From: Streptomyces nojiriensis
GTDB taxonomy: Bacteria; Actinomycetota; Actinomycetes; Streptomycetales; Streptomycetaceae
Direction: 5' to 3'
Length of the DNA stretch: 64,000 nucleotides
Assembly: GCF_017639205.1 (NCBI RefSeq)
Contig: NZ_CP071139.1
Location: forward strand, 1,240,001-1,304,000
Positions 7,414 to 15,311 of this stretch are shown in pieces. Under the pieces are notes generated by a model. That model saw nothing but the letters and a program-made list of their open reading frames with translations, had not been told where the DNA came from and ran no database searches. Both the position numbers and the translations under genes were made by a program. Position 1 is the first letter of the stretch. Each line of letters starts with the position of its first letter.

Positions 7414-10400
7414 CTACTTGGCGGGCTCCGCGCCCATCGCGAGCATGCGCTCGACGACGCGCTCGGCGGCGTTGCCCTCGTCCAGGTCGCAGAACTCGGC
7501 GCGGAACGCCGCCCGCGCCTCGGCGTACTGCGCCCCGACCGCGTCCGCGTCGCGCACGGCCTCGATCAGGCTCGCCGAGTCCGCCAGCAGCGGTCCGGGC
7601 GCCTTCTCCTCCAGGTCGAAGTTGAAGCCGCGCAGCGTGCCGCGGTAGTGCTCCAGGTCGTACGTGAAGAGCAGGATCGGCCGGTCGGTGTGCGCGAAGT
7701 CGAACATCGCGGAGGAGTAGTCCGAGATCAGCACGTCGGCGACCAGCAGCAGGTCGGTCGCGTCGGGCCAGCGGGACACGTCGACGACGAATCCGTCGCG
7801 GACGCCGTCGCGGACCTGCTCCGTCACGTGGTGGTGGCTACGGATCAGCAGGACGTGGTCCTCGCCCAGCTCACGGCGCGCCTGGTCCAGGTCGATCCGC
7901 AGATCGAGCTTGTAGCCGCCCGAGAAGCCCTCGTTGTTCTCGCGCCACGTGGGCATGTAGAGGACGACCTTCTTGCCCTCGGGCAGGCCGAGCCGGCGCC
8001 GGACCTCCGCGATCCGCTGCGCGTCGGGCCGCACCAGCGCGTCCGTACGCGGGCTGCCGGCCTCGATGACCTCGCCGTCGTAGCCGAGGGCGCGCTTGAG
8101 GAGGGGCGTGGCGTACGAGCTCGGGGAGGCGAGCAGGGTCCACTGGGCGCTGTCGTGCTCCAGCCCCTCCAGGATCTCCGGGCTCGTGTAGTAGTCGTGC
8201 ACGAAGTCGTGGCCGATCTCCTTGATCGGCGTGCCGTGCCACGTCTGTACGACGACCTGGCCGGCGCGGCGCTCGAAGCGCTGCGGCACGTTGTCGTTGG
8301 TCACGTAGTAACGGGCCCGGGCCAGCACCTCCCACGACTCCACGCTGTTGTACTGCACGGCGCGGGCGGTCTCCGGGACCTCGGTGTGGCCGTCGCGGAC
8401 CAGCCAGACGTGCTCCAGCTTCTCGCCGCGGCGCACCAGTTCCTCGTGGATGGCGCGCGGCGAGTCGCCGGAGCTCTGCCCCTGGAAGGTGTCGTAGACG
8501 ACGATGTCCTTGACCGGCAGGGCGCGCTGCGCCGGGTAGGTCTCGAAGCGGGCGACGCGCTGCGCGTAGTTGGAGCGGTCGTGCGGGCTGATCAGCGGGT
8601 CGGCGACCAGCACCATGCGGTCGTGGAAGCGGGTCTCGACCCGCATCCGGCGGCCCTGCACGGTGAGCGGGTGCGGCCCGGCGAAGAGCAGGCCGGGGCC
8701 CATCTGTACGGGTGCGCCGCGGTCGACACCGAGCAGTCCGGCGGTGGTTCCGCCCTGGGCGGCCGGGCGCAGCGTGGGCCACCAGCGGCCCTCGGGGAGC
8801 GTGGTGCGGCCTGCGTACGCCTCGGGGAGCACGGGCCGGAAGACGGCCTCGAAGGCGTCCCCGTCGCGGGTGACGGGGTAGCTGAACTCCACGCCGTGCG
8901 CGTTGTGCAGGACCAGCTCGTACGCCTCGTCGGTCGGTGCGACGAAGCGGCCCCGCAGGGTGAGGGTGCCGTCCTCGGCGGTGACCTCGTCGACCAGCGG
9001 CGGGGAGGGCTGCACCGAGAGGGTCAGGTGTCCGGTGTTGCCGCGCTTGGCGAAGAGGGAGCGGCCGCTGTCCTCACCGGGCAGGGGCAGGACCAGGCCG
9101 TCGAATCCACCGCGCTCGTCGTGGACCATGCGGTGCTCGGTGCCGTCGGGGCCGATGACGGAGAGGCTCCAGGGCTCGGGGGCCCACTCGCCGGGCTCGC
9201 ACTCGGCGTCCGGTACGGCGGCCAGGTCGGCCAGCGGTACGCGGGCGGTGAACGAGGCACGGCCGGCGCCGGACGCCGCGCTCTCCAGCGGGAAGGAGAG
9301 GACGGTGCCCGTGGTGACGTGGACGGCCCGCAGCGCGGTGGATCCGACTGCCTCGGCGGAGAGTTCGCCGGCGATCTCGACGGCGTCGTCACCCGCGGCG
9401 TGGACGTCCAGGGCGCGGGCACGGACGACCTCCACCTGGATGGTGAGGGCGCCGGAGACGTTCGGGACGATCCGGACATCGGGGGACACCCAGTGCGGGG
9501 GCGGGTTCTGGCCGGTGTCGTTCTCCCCGCCGCGCAGGCGGGCGCGGTGCAGGCCCCCGGCCCCGGTGACGGCGATGGACGTGGTCCATATGCCCTGGTT
9601 CCACTTGCCGCCCGACTGGAAGATCGAGGGGTCGACGACGGCGGTGAAACCGGCCCAGTCGGCGTGCCGCAGGGCGAGGTGCGGGGCCTTCACCGTGGCC
9701 ATCGGGGAGGCGACGGTACGGGTGCTGACGACGGAGCGCTTGCGCTTGTTGCCCTCGCGGAAGACGAGCATCTTGCGGGAACCGAGGCGGCTCTCCGCAC
9801 CGAGGTGACCGGGGAGGGCGTAGCCGCGCAGCAGCAGCTTGCCGTCGGCCCAGGCCGCCTGCTCCAGGCGGCTGACGACGCGGCGCTCGCGCGGGCCGAG
9901 GGTGAGGATCTTGGCCGGGACCGGCGGACGGCCCTGCAGGAAGGGGTAGTCCGCCTGCGGGCGGGCGAGGCCCTTGACCGGCACGCTGTAGCTGTAGTCG
10001 CGCTGGTGGTGCTGGAGCGCGATGAAGTCCTCGACGCGGCCTTCGCCGGCCAGGTACGCCTTGAGGCGGTCGGCGACGGTCAGGTCGGACCAGGGGCCGG
10101 TGCCGATCTCGCGGACGAGACCGCCGACCTCCTTGACGAACGCGGCGCGGAACTCGGGGCCGCCCTCGCCGACGTACTTGTAGATGAGCGGGAGTTCCTC
10201 GCTCAGCACGTTGTGGTCGTAGTCGCGCAGGTAACGGGCGTACTTGGCGCCCTGCTTGGCCTTGAGCGACTCACGGACCAGGCGTACGGACTTCACGCGG
10301 TCGATGAGGGAGATCGGGTCGGTGGAGCGCTGGGTGATGGAGCGCTCGCCGGTCTCGCGGACGCGCCAGTGGTAGACGCAGTCGCTGAGGATGTCGACGC

Positions 10401-10992
10401 TGGACGCGAAGTAGTGCGCGGGGATGCTGACCGGGGCGTCCTCGTAGAGGATGCCCTCCGGGTACTGGAAGCCGTGCCGGTCCCAGAAGCTGCGCCGGTA
10501 GACCTTGTTCCACGCGGTGCGGTCGGTGACCAGCGCCGGGAACTTCGAGATGTGGGTCTTCAGCTGGGTGCGGGCGAAGGCGGCCCGGTGTCCCCAGGAC
10601 TGCTGCATGCCGACCGAGCGGAAGCGCTTCACGTTACCGCCCGCGAAGTCCGAACCCGTCTCGTCGAGCGCCTCTATGAGCCGCTGGTACGCGTAGTCGG
10701 GCATGGTGTCGTCACTGTCGACGAAGGCCAGGTACTCGCTGTCCTTGTCGGCGTGGCGGGCGCCCACGTTGCGGGCCGCACCGAGGCCTGCGTTGTCCTG
10801 CATCACGACACGGAAGCGCTTGTCCTTGGCGGCGAACGCCTTGGCTATGACGGCACTCGTATCCGTGGACCCGTCGTCCACGAGAATGACTTCGAAGTCT
10901 TCGAAGGTCTGGGATGCGATGGATTCCAGGCACTCGTCGAGGTAGAGCTCGACGTTGTAGACGGGGACGACGATGCTCAGGCGCGGCGGCAT
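7414..10992 (-). CDS. Bifunctional GT2 glycosyltransferase / CDP-glycerol glycerophosphotransferase (TagF-like)
   Basis: Predicted wall-polymer enzyme of 1192 residues at the cytoplasmic face of the membrane. Residues about 1-230 form a family-2 glycosyltransferase: LSIVVPVYNVELYLDECLES, VDDGSTD, and the DxD-type metal site FVDSDDTMPD near 92. Residues about 350-770 are beta-rich with no obvious catalytic motif and may bind polymer. The C-terminal third is a TagB/TagF glycerophosphotransferase: WHGTPIKEIGHD (about 920), YMPTWRENNEG (about 1015) and ISDYSSAMFDFA (about 1090), carrying the His, Arg/Glu and Ser/Asp positions of that family. It is a single-gene unit, with a hairpin after it and a palindrome in its promoter region, away from any visible cell-wall cluster. 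The exact polymer (teichoic acid type) is not deducible. Confidence 0.9.
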   Translation of the reverse strand: MPPRLSIVVPVYNVELYLDECLESIASQTFEDFEVILVDDGSTDTSAVIAKAFAAKDKRFRVVMQDNAGLGAARNVGARHADKDSEYLAFVDSDDTMPDYAYQRLIEALDETGSDFAGGNVKRFRSVGMQQSWGHRAAFARTQLKTHISKFPALVTDRTAWNKVYRRSFWDRHGFQYPEGILYEDAPVSIPAHYFASSVDILSDCVYHWRVRETGERSITQRSTDPISLIDRVKSVRLVRESLKAKQGAKYARYLRDYDHNVLSEELPLIYKYVGEGGPEFRAAFVKEVGGLVREIGTGPWSDLTVADRLKAYLAGEGRVEDFIALQHHQRDYSYSVPVKGLARPQADYPFLQGRPPVPAKILTLGPRERRVVSRLEQAAWADGKLLLRGYALPGHLGAESRLGSRKMLVFREGNKRKRSVVSTRTVASPMATVKAPHLALRHADWAGFTAVVDPSIFQSGGKWNQGIWTTSIAVTGAGGLHRARLRGGENDTGQNPPPHWVSPDVRIVPNVSGALTIQVEVVRARALDVHAAGDDAVEIAGELSAEAVGSTALRAVHVTTGTVLSFPLESAASGAGRASFTARVPLADLAAVPDAECEPGEWAPEPWSLSVIGPDGTEHRMVHDERGGFDGLVLPLPGEDSGRSLFAKRGNTGHLTLSVQPSPPLVDEVTAEDGTLTLRGRFVAPTDEAYELVLHNAHGVEFSYPVTRDGDAFEAVFRPVLPEAYAGRTTLPEGRWWPTLRPAAQGGTTAGLLGVDRGAPVQMGPGLLFAGPHPLTVQGRRMRVETRFHDRMVLVADPLISPHDRSNYAQRVARFETYPAQRALPVKDIVVYDTFQGQSSGDSPRAIHEELVRRGEKLEHVWLVRDGHTEVPETARAVQYNSVESWEVLARARYYVTNDNVPQRFERRAGQVVVQTWHGTPIKEIGHDFVHDYYTSPEILEGLEHDSAQWTLLASPSSYATPLLKRALGYDGEVIEAGSPRTDALVRPDAQRIAEVRRRLGLPEGKKVVLYMPTWRENNEGFSGGYKLDLRIDLDQARRELGEDHVLLIRSHHHVTEQVRDGVRDGFVVDVSRWPDATDLLLVADVLISDYSSAMFDFAHTDRPILLFTYDLEHYRGTLRGFNFDLEEKAPGPLLADSASLIEAVRDADAVGAQYAEARAAFRAEFCDLDEGNAAERVVERMLAMGAEPAK

Positions 10993-11051
10993 GGGTGGCG
11001 GTTTCTCCAGCGTTTTATGCTTTGTCGATGATCAGCTGCTCACAGCATCCT

Positions 11052-11066
11052 ACTCTGTAACAGAGT
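11052..11066. promoter_or_regulatory. Palindrome upstream of the TagF-like gene
   Basis: ACTCTGTAACAGAGT is a perfect 7+1+7 palindrome 60 bp upstream of the TagF-like start, in an unusually AT-rich patch for this genome. On the reverse strand the half-site runs directly into TAGGAT, a plausible -10 box. The arrangement looks like an operator lying over a promoter; the regulator is unknown. Confidence 0.55.
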
Positions 11067-11187
11067 CATAAACTCCACCCATATGGGGCATACGCAGCAA
11101 GCCGCCAGGGCGGACGGCAAAGAATTCAGCCGTCCGCCACTTCGGCGATGCGGTTGGAGGCGGCCTGACCGTGCCCGGCGGGGGCGG

Positions 11188-11562
11188 TCAGACCTCCAGG
11201 TCTGCTTCGATCTTCTTCAGTTGATGCCGGGCCATCGCGAGGTTGGCCCGCCCCTTGTCGAGGGCCAGGTAGAGGAAGAAGCCCGTGGAACCGCGGGCCT
11301 TCATCAGCCGGATCAGGTGGTACTGGCTGCCGAGGGTGATGAGGATGTCCTCGATCTCGTCCTTGAGGCCGAGCATCTCCATCGTGCGGACCTTGGCGCG
11401 CACGACGTCCGTGTTGCCCGCCGCCGCGACCGCGAGGTCGAGGTCCTTGCCGCCCCCGATCGTGCCGAGGGCCATACCACTGCCGTAGTCGACGAGCGCT
11501 GCACCGATCGCGCCTTCGATCGTGGTGGTGGCTTCCTTGAGTGCGGTCTCCACATTGACCAT
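11188..11562 (-). CDS. Roadblock/LC7-like protein (operon gene D)
   Basis: A 124-residue protein with a Roadblock/LC7-type fold, the kind that forms dimers and regulates Ras-like GTPases (MglB and CvnB are the bacterial models). Recognisable features are the early GAALVDYGSGMALGT strand-turn and the late YHLIRL...FFLYLALDKGRANLAMARHQL segment. It is clearly paralogous to the gene at 12973-13413, which has GAALVDWSSGLALGT and LWLDRVDGNLALARHRL at equivalent positions. GAGGA lies about 7 nt before the ATG at 11562. It is the last gene of the four-gene operon, 125 nt after gene C. No cognate GTPase gene is visible nearby. Confidence 0.78.
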   Translation of the reverse strand: MVNVETALKEATTTIEGAIGAALVDYGSGMALGTIGGGKDLDLAVAAAGNTDVVRAKVRTMEMLGLKDEIEDILITLGSQYHLIRLMKARGSTGFFLYLALDKGRANLAMARHQLKKIEADLEV

Positions 11563-11687
11563 GAGAGGGTCCTCTTTCTCTTTCCACTGTGACTGGGACG
11601 TGCTGGGAATGTGACTGGCTGTAGCTGGGTATAGCTGTGGCGGCACGTGCCGGACGGGTCAGGCCCTGCCGCCGGCCGGAACGCGAA

Positions 11688-12107
11688 TCACCCGGATGGG
11701 ACTCCGGGGCCCCGTCGCCCGAGGGTGTGGTCGATCAGTTCTGCTATCCGGAGACTGGAGCGCCGGGCCTCGAGGTGGAGGCGTCCGACGTTGACGCGCG
11801 GCTCGGCGGTCAGGGTGAGGACCGCCGCCAGGCCCGCCGCGTAGGTGGCGACGTATCCGTCCTCACCGCGCACGAGCAGTTCGCGGAAGGCGCCCTGACC
11901 GGTGCAGTCGCTGAGTCGCTGGGCCACCCCGAGGGCGGCGGCGGTCAGGGCCGCGATGGACTCCGCCTCGGCGGCGGCACTGTCCTGGGCGAGCACGAAA
12001 CCGTCGGCGCTCGCGGCGAGGGCACCGGTGAGCTGGGGTACCCGGGCCCGCAGCCTGCGGAGCTCGGCGAGTATCTCGGCCTCCGTCTCGGGGGGCACCG
12101 TACTCAT
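11688..12107 (-). CDS. Roadblock/LC7 domain protein (operon gene C)
   Basis: A 139-residue Roadblock/LC7 protein closer to the MglB/CvnB pattern than its neighbours: an N-terminal helix (EAEILAELRRLRARVPQL), the central strand pair GALAASADGFVLAQD, then AALTAAALGVAQRLS and GEDGYVATYAAGLAAVLTL. In conservons such a protein acts as a GTPase-interacting scaffold. Here it follows the PATAN-like gene after 71 nt and precedes gene D. The ATG at 12107 begins MSTVPPETEAEIL, just after a short purine-rich stretch. It is not obviously a sequence paralog of A and D, so the operon combines two different Roadblock subtypes. Confidence 0.85.
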   Translation of the reverse strand: MSTVPPETEAEILAELRRLRARVPQLTGALAASADGFVLAQDSAAAEAESIAALTAAALGVAQRLSDCTGQGAFRELLVRGEDGYVATYAAGLAAVLTLTAEPRVNVGRLHLEARRSSLRIAELIDHTLGRRGPGVPSG

Positions 12108-12178
12108 GTCGGCCTTTCTCCTTTCGGGCTGCCTACGCTCGGAGCGGTCGGCGCGGAGGGCCGGTCGCAGCGGGAGCC

Positions 12179-12976
12179 TCACAGACTTGCCTCCAGTGCG
12201 TCGCGTAACCGGCGGAGCAGCGCCACGTCCGGGGATTGGGCCTCGGTCATCCAGTCGGGCAGGGGCGCCACGGCCGGCGGCGGGGCCGGGGTGTGCGGGG
12301 TCTCGACCAGTCCGGCCGCCGCGAGGCGCCGTACGTCGAGCAGGGTGTGGAAAGCGGGCCGGCCCAGGACCCACGCGAGGTCGGCCGGGGTGCGCAGGCC
12401 GTCGGCCTGGCCCAGCAGGGTCCGCTGCCGGGAGGTGATCGTCTGGCCCGGCGCGGCCGCCCGGGGTACCACCGGGGAGGTGTCCAGCAGGGGGTACGGC
12501 CAGACCGCGTCGAGCAGGTCCCGACGGCGCCGGGTCTCCCGTTCGACGGCGGCGGCGGGAACGGAACGGACGGAGCCGATCCAGTGGGTGGCCCCGCGGC
12601 GGAAGCGGGAGGGCCCGCTGCCCGGGGAGAGTGCGAAGAAGGCGGCGTCGAATATCGCGGCGAGGTGGCATATCTCCAGCTCCCCGTCGGCGAGCCCGCC
12701 GCTGTCCACGAGGAAGCGGGCGACCTGGCGGCGGGCACCGGCCCGGTCCACGGCCTCGCGCCAGCGCTCGGGCGCGAGGCCGCCGCCGGTGGTGAGCAGT
12801 ACGTCGAGACCGGGGGTGGCCGGGCTCTCCGCGTGCACGATGCGGCCGTCCTCCAGGAAGAGGGTGCCGCGGTCGCGGAGCAGGGCGCCGGTGGCCCGCT
12901 CCGCGGCGAGTCGGGTGAGAAGGGGGGAGACTGCGGCGAAGGCGTTCGCGGCCGTGGCGGTGGCCGGGGTGGTCAT
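12179..12976 (-). CDS. PATAN (DUF4388)-like protein with possible winged-helix tail (operon gene B)
   Basis: A 265-residue protein. Residues about 25-60 (GALLRDRGTLFLEDGRIVHAES) resemble the DUF4388/PATAN motif, in which a short strand-turn-strand carries an xLxFxDGxIVxA core; this domain occurs in response-regulator and Roadblock-associated proteins. The C-terminal third (TSRQRTLLGQADGLRTPADL, LLDVRRLAAAGLVETP) looks like a winged-helix or helical repressor-like module with no clear family. The ATG overlaps the stop of gene A by 4 nt (ATGA). The ninth sense codon from the end is TTA (complement of 12206-12208), so full-length translation should need bldA tRNA. The function is unknown; an adaptor linking Roadblock proteins to DNA or a partner is plausible. 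Confidence 0.7.
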   Translation of the reverse strand: MTTPATATAANAFAAVSPLLTRLAAERATGALLRDRGTLFLEDGRIVHAESPATPGLDVLLTTGGGLAPERWREAVDRAGARRQVARFLVDSGGLADGELEICHLAAIFDAAFFALSPGSGPSRFRRGATHWIGSVRSVPAAAVERETRRRRDLLDAVWPYPLLDTSPVVPRAAAPGQTITSRQRTLLGQADGLRTPADLAWVLGRPAFHTLLDVRRLAAAGLVETPHTPAPPPAVAPLPDWMTEAQSPDVALLRRLRDALEASL

Positions 12977-13413
12977 CTGAGTACCAGCCCCTCCGCCAGG
13001 GCACGGAGCCTGTGGCGCGCGAGGGCGAGATTGCCGTCGACGCGGTCGAGCCACAGGTGCAGGAATACGCTGCTGTCGAAGCTCGTCTCGACGAAGCGCA
13101 GTACGTGGTATCCAGTGCGGGTGGTGACGATCAGATCCTCGACAGGCGGGCCGGCCGGTAAGCCGGCGGACGAACCGGCGGAGGGAACGGCTCCGCCACC
13201 GTGTGCCGGGTCCGTCTCCGCCGGGGCGAAGGACTCGTACTCGGCTGCCGCCCGGGCCAGTTCGGCGGTCTCGGCGGCGGTGGTCTCGTGGTCACCCACG
13301 GGCGACTCCCCCGCGGTGCCGAGGGCCAGTCCGCTGCTCCAGTCGACCAGCGCGGCCCCACGCGCACCAGGCAGGGCCATGGCTTCGAGCAGGCATTCGT
13401 CGATCCCGGGCAC
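12973..13413 (-). CDS. Roadblock/LC7-like protein with insert (operon gene A)
   Basis: A 146-residue paralog of the protein at 11188-11562: the N-terminal GAALVDWSSGLALGT and C-terminal YHVLRF...VFLHLWLDRVDGNLALARHRL blocks align, but a Gly/Pro/Ala/Ser-rich insert (about residues 70-95) replaces the middle helix. I chose the GTG at 13413 because GGGAGGGGAG stands 5 nt upstream; an ATG 36 nt earlier would put a low-complexity Arg/Gly stretch on the front. It is the first gene of the operon A-B-C-D, with a palindrome at 13471-13488 about 58 bp upstream. Confidence 0.75.
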   Translation of the reverse strand: MPGIDECLLEAMALPGARGAALVDWSSGLALGTAGESPVGDHETTAAETAELARAAAEYESFAPAETDPAHGGGAVPSAGSSAGLPAGPPVEDLIVTTRTGYHVLRFVETSFDSSVFLHLWLDRVDGNLALARHRLRALAEGLVLR

Positions 13414-13470
13414 GCGGGCTCCCCTCCCGGCCGGACGTGCTGAGTGCACGGTCGTACGGCGCGACAGGAG

Positions 13471-13488
13471 GGAACTTACTCAAGTTCC
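13471..13488. promoter_or_regulatory. Palindrome upstream of the Roadblock operon
   Basis: GGAACTTACTCAAGTTCC has perfect 7-bp arms around ACTC. It lies 58 bp before the GTG of gene A and 85 bp after the small IclR-type HTH gene. It is a good candidate operator for the operon; the neighbouring 80-residue HTH protein is one possible binder. Confidence 0.6.
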
Positions 13489-13573
13489 ACTGCACGAAAG
13501 GGTGTTCTGGCATTTTCCGCTGGAACATGCCAGGAAGGGTGCGAGAGCGTGGCCGGAACGCGTCGATATTTGA

Positions 13574-13816
13574 TCACGAAGCGAGCGGAAGATCGTCCGC
13601 GAGGCGGAACGACCCTCCCTCGCGCTGCACGTAGCCCTCATGGGTGAGGGTGCGCAGCAGGTGGTAGACGGTGGGCAGGGGGATCCCGGTGAGCCGGGCG
13701 AGCCGCTTGGCGGTCACCCCGCCTTCCGCCGACATCGCCTCCAGGAGGCGCAGTGCGCGCTGCACGGAGCCGATCAGGGTGGGTGTGCTGTCCTTCTGAC
13801 TGTGGTCGGTGCCCAT
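13574..13816 (-). CDS. Minimal IclR-type HTH DNA-binding protein
   Basis: Only 80 residues, containing the winged HTH of the IclR family (SVQRALRLLEAMSAEGG, LARLTGIPLPTVYHLLRTL, GYVQREGG) and nothing after it. IclR regulators are normally about 250 residues with a C-terminal effector domain, absent here. The stop is clean (LADDLPLAS then TGA), so it looks like a deliberately small protein rather than a frameshift; downstream DNA shows no effector-domain coding. It may bind DNA constitutively or be controlled by a partner. It lies upstream of the Roadblock operon on the same strand, separated by 160 bp containing a palindrome. Confidence 0.85.
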   Translation of the reverse strand: MGTDHSQKDSTPTLIGSVQRALRLLEAMSAEGGVTAKRLARLTGIPLPTVYHLLRTLTHEGYVQREGGSFRLADDLPLAS

Positions 13817-13941
13817 GACTAGTCCCCCTGCTCCGGTACGAGGCCTGGCAAACCCATCAAAGTGGCTCACCGGACGCAAAACCAGCGGACTCGCGTAAAC
13901 CTGAGCATAAGATCACCGCACCCCGGCCCCGGCACGGACCG

Positions 13942-14562
13942 CTAGTGCGTGCAGGTCACGTACGCCGGGAGGGGGGTGTCCGCGATCAGGTGGCGCGGCA
14001 GGGACAGCCCGAAGCGGCGTTCCACGACGGCGAGGGTGTGGCGGTCGCGGTCCGTGTCCGCCTCGTCGGCCGGCCGGGCGCACGCGCCGTCCGGGGTGAG
14101 GATCCCGGCCGCGATCAGCTCCGGGAGCAGGAAGTCCGGCCGGTGGCCGCCGCGCCAGCACTCCTCGCCGAGGCCGAAGCAGCACACCAGCTCGCCGTCC
14201 CGGGCGTACGCGAACTGCTTGGGCGGGTGGTCGGGCTGCGGGTCGAGGTGGACGGCCTCCGCGCCGCCCCGGGAGACCTCGGCGAGCCGTTCCGCTCCGG
14301 CCGGCTGACCGTGTTCGACGGCGAAGGACCAGCCGCCCCAGCTGCCGACCCGGGCCACGCCGTCGCCGTCCACGGTCTCGGTGACCATGCTCCAGGCGTC
14401 GAGCGCGCCCAGCGGCCCGGGGTGGACGCCCGGCAGCGCGCCGAGCCGCGCGGCGAGTTCATCGGGGGCTATCCCCCGGGCGAAGGTCAGACCGGCGAAC
14501 CACTGGTCCCAGTCGGCCAGCCACCGGATTCCGTCCGCCACGTCCTCGGTCGTGTCCGCCAT
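13942..14562 (-). CDS. DUF6461-like conserved protein
   Basis: A 206-residue cytoplasmic protein beginning MADTTEDVADGIRWLADWDQWFAGLTFARG. The WFAGLTFARGI motif followed by a small alpha/beta body (GSWGGWSFAVEHGQ, KQFAYARDGELVCCFGL) is typical of actinobacterial DUF6461-type proteins, whose function is unknown. The C-terminal helical part (HTLAVVERRFGLSLPRHLI) resembles the SUKH/SMI1-like tail seen in several Streptomyces immunity-type proteins, but I see no toxin gene next to it. The ATG at 14562 is preferred to upstream in-frame codons. It is separated by 56 bp from the TetR gene on the same strand. Confidence 0.7.
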   Translation of the reverse strand: MADTTEDVADGIRWLADWDQWFAGLTFARGIAPDELAARLGALPGVHPGPLGALDAWSMVTETVDGDGVARVGSWGGWSFAVEHGQPAGAERLAEVSRGGAEAVHLDPQPDHPPKQFAYARDGELVCCFGLGEECWRGGHRPDFLLPELIAAGILTPDGACARPADEADTDRDRHTLAVVERRFGLSLPRHLIADTPLPAYVTCTH

Positions 14563-14618
14563 GTCCGCACTCCCCACGGTTGCCCCACCCCGCCGGTGCT
14601 TGTTCACCGGCACGATAG

Positions 14619-15182
14619 TCAGTCCGCGGGCTTCTCCGGGAGGAGGCGCTCGACCATCGTCCGAATGAGCCCGTGCGCCGGGTGCGCCTCCAGCATGGCG
14701 GGCGCGGTCAGGTCGTCCACGATCAGGCCGAGCATCGCCAGGTACATCAGGACCACGCCCTGCCGGTCCCCGGGCAGGCCGGCGTCCAGGTGCCATCTGA
14801 TGTTGGCCTCCAGTTCCAGGCCCTGGAAGGACGCGAGCTCCGCCTGGAGCTCGGGGCGCCGGGTACCCTCCAGCCGCAGCTCCAGCATGGCGATGTGCAC
14901 GCTGCGCTCCCGCCGCATCCGTTCCAGGAGCCGGGTGAGCAGGACCTCGGTGTCCAGCGGGCCGGCGAGGTCGGCCGGGTCGGGGACCAGCCGCTCCCGG
15001 GTGCGGTGCAGGATCTGTACGAGCAGCTGGGACCGGTTGGCGAAGTAGTTCGAGGCGGTACCCGTGGGCACGCCCGCCTCGGCGTCCACGGCGCGCAGGG
15101 TCAGGCCGCGCGAGCCCTCGCGCGCCAGGACTTCGATGGCGGCGTCGAGCAGTGCGGCGCGGCGCTGCGGGTTCTGGCGCAT
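14619..15182 (-). CDS. TetR/AcrR-family transcriptional regulator
   Basis: A 187-residue repressor. The N-terminal HTH covers about residues 8-55: RRAALLDAAIEVLAREG, LTLRAVDAEAGVPTGTASNYF, ANRSQLL. The C-terminal ligand domain (RERSVHIAMLELRLEGTRRP) matches the TetR_C group common in Streptomyces. Thirty-eight bp upstream of its ATG is a 20-bp palindrome (15220-15239), almost certainly its own operator, lying between this gene and the divergent PucR-type gene at 15312. It probably represses itself and perhaps that neighbour; the ligand is unknown. Confidence 0.92.
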   Translation of the reverse strand: MRQNPQRRAALLDAAIEVLAREGSRGLTLRAVDAEAGVPTGTASNYFANRSQLLVQILHRTRERLVPDPADLAGPLDTEVLLTRLLERMRRERSVHIAMLELRLEGTRRPELQAELASFQGLELEANIRWHLDAGLPGDRQGVVLMYLAMLGLIVDDLTAPAMLEAHPAHGLIRTMVERLLPEKPAD

Positions 15183-15219
15183 GGGCGGGTCCCTGGGTGT
15201 GGAGGGGGCGCATCGGGTG

Positions 15220-15239
15220 ATCACTGCAGGCGCAGTGAT
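15220..15239. promoter_or_regulatory. TetR operator, ATCACTGC-N4-GCAGTGAT
   Basis: A perfect inverted repeat with 8-bp arms and a 4-bp centre (AGGC), between the divergent TetR (start 15182) and PucR-type (start 15312) genes. The size and placement are typical of a TetR autoregulatory site. Confidence 0.8.
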
Positions 15240-15311
15240 TCGCACACGGTAGCGGACGTGAACGGTCCGGCCCCTCCCCACCGCCCCCTCCCCCGTGTCA
15301 GGCTGCGCGTC

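Noticed and set aside
7366..11031. Rightward 1221-codon open frame opposite the TagF-like gene
   Set aside because: No domain motifs and a strongly biased composition; the opposite strand shows complete GT2 and TagF motifs.
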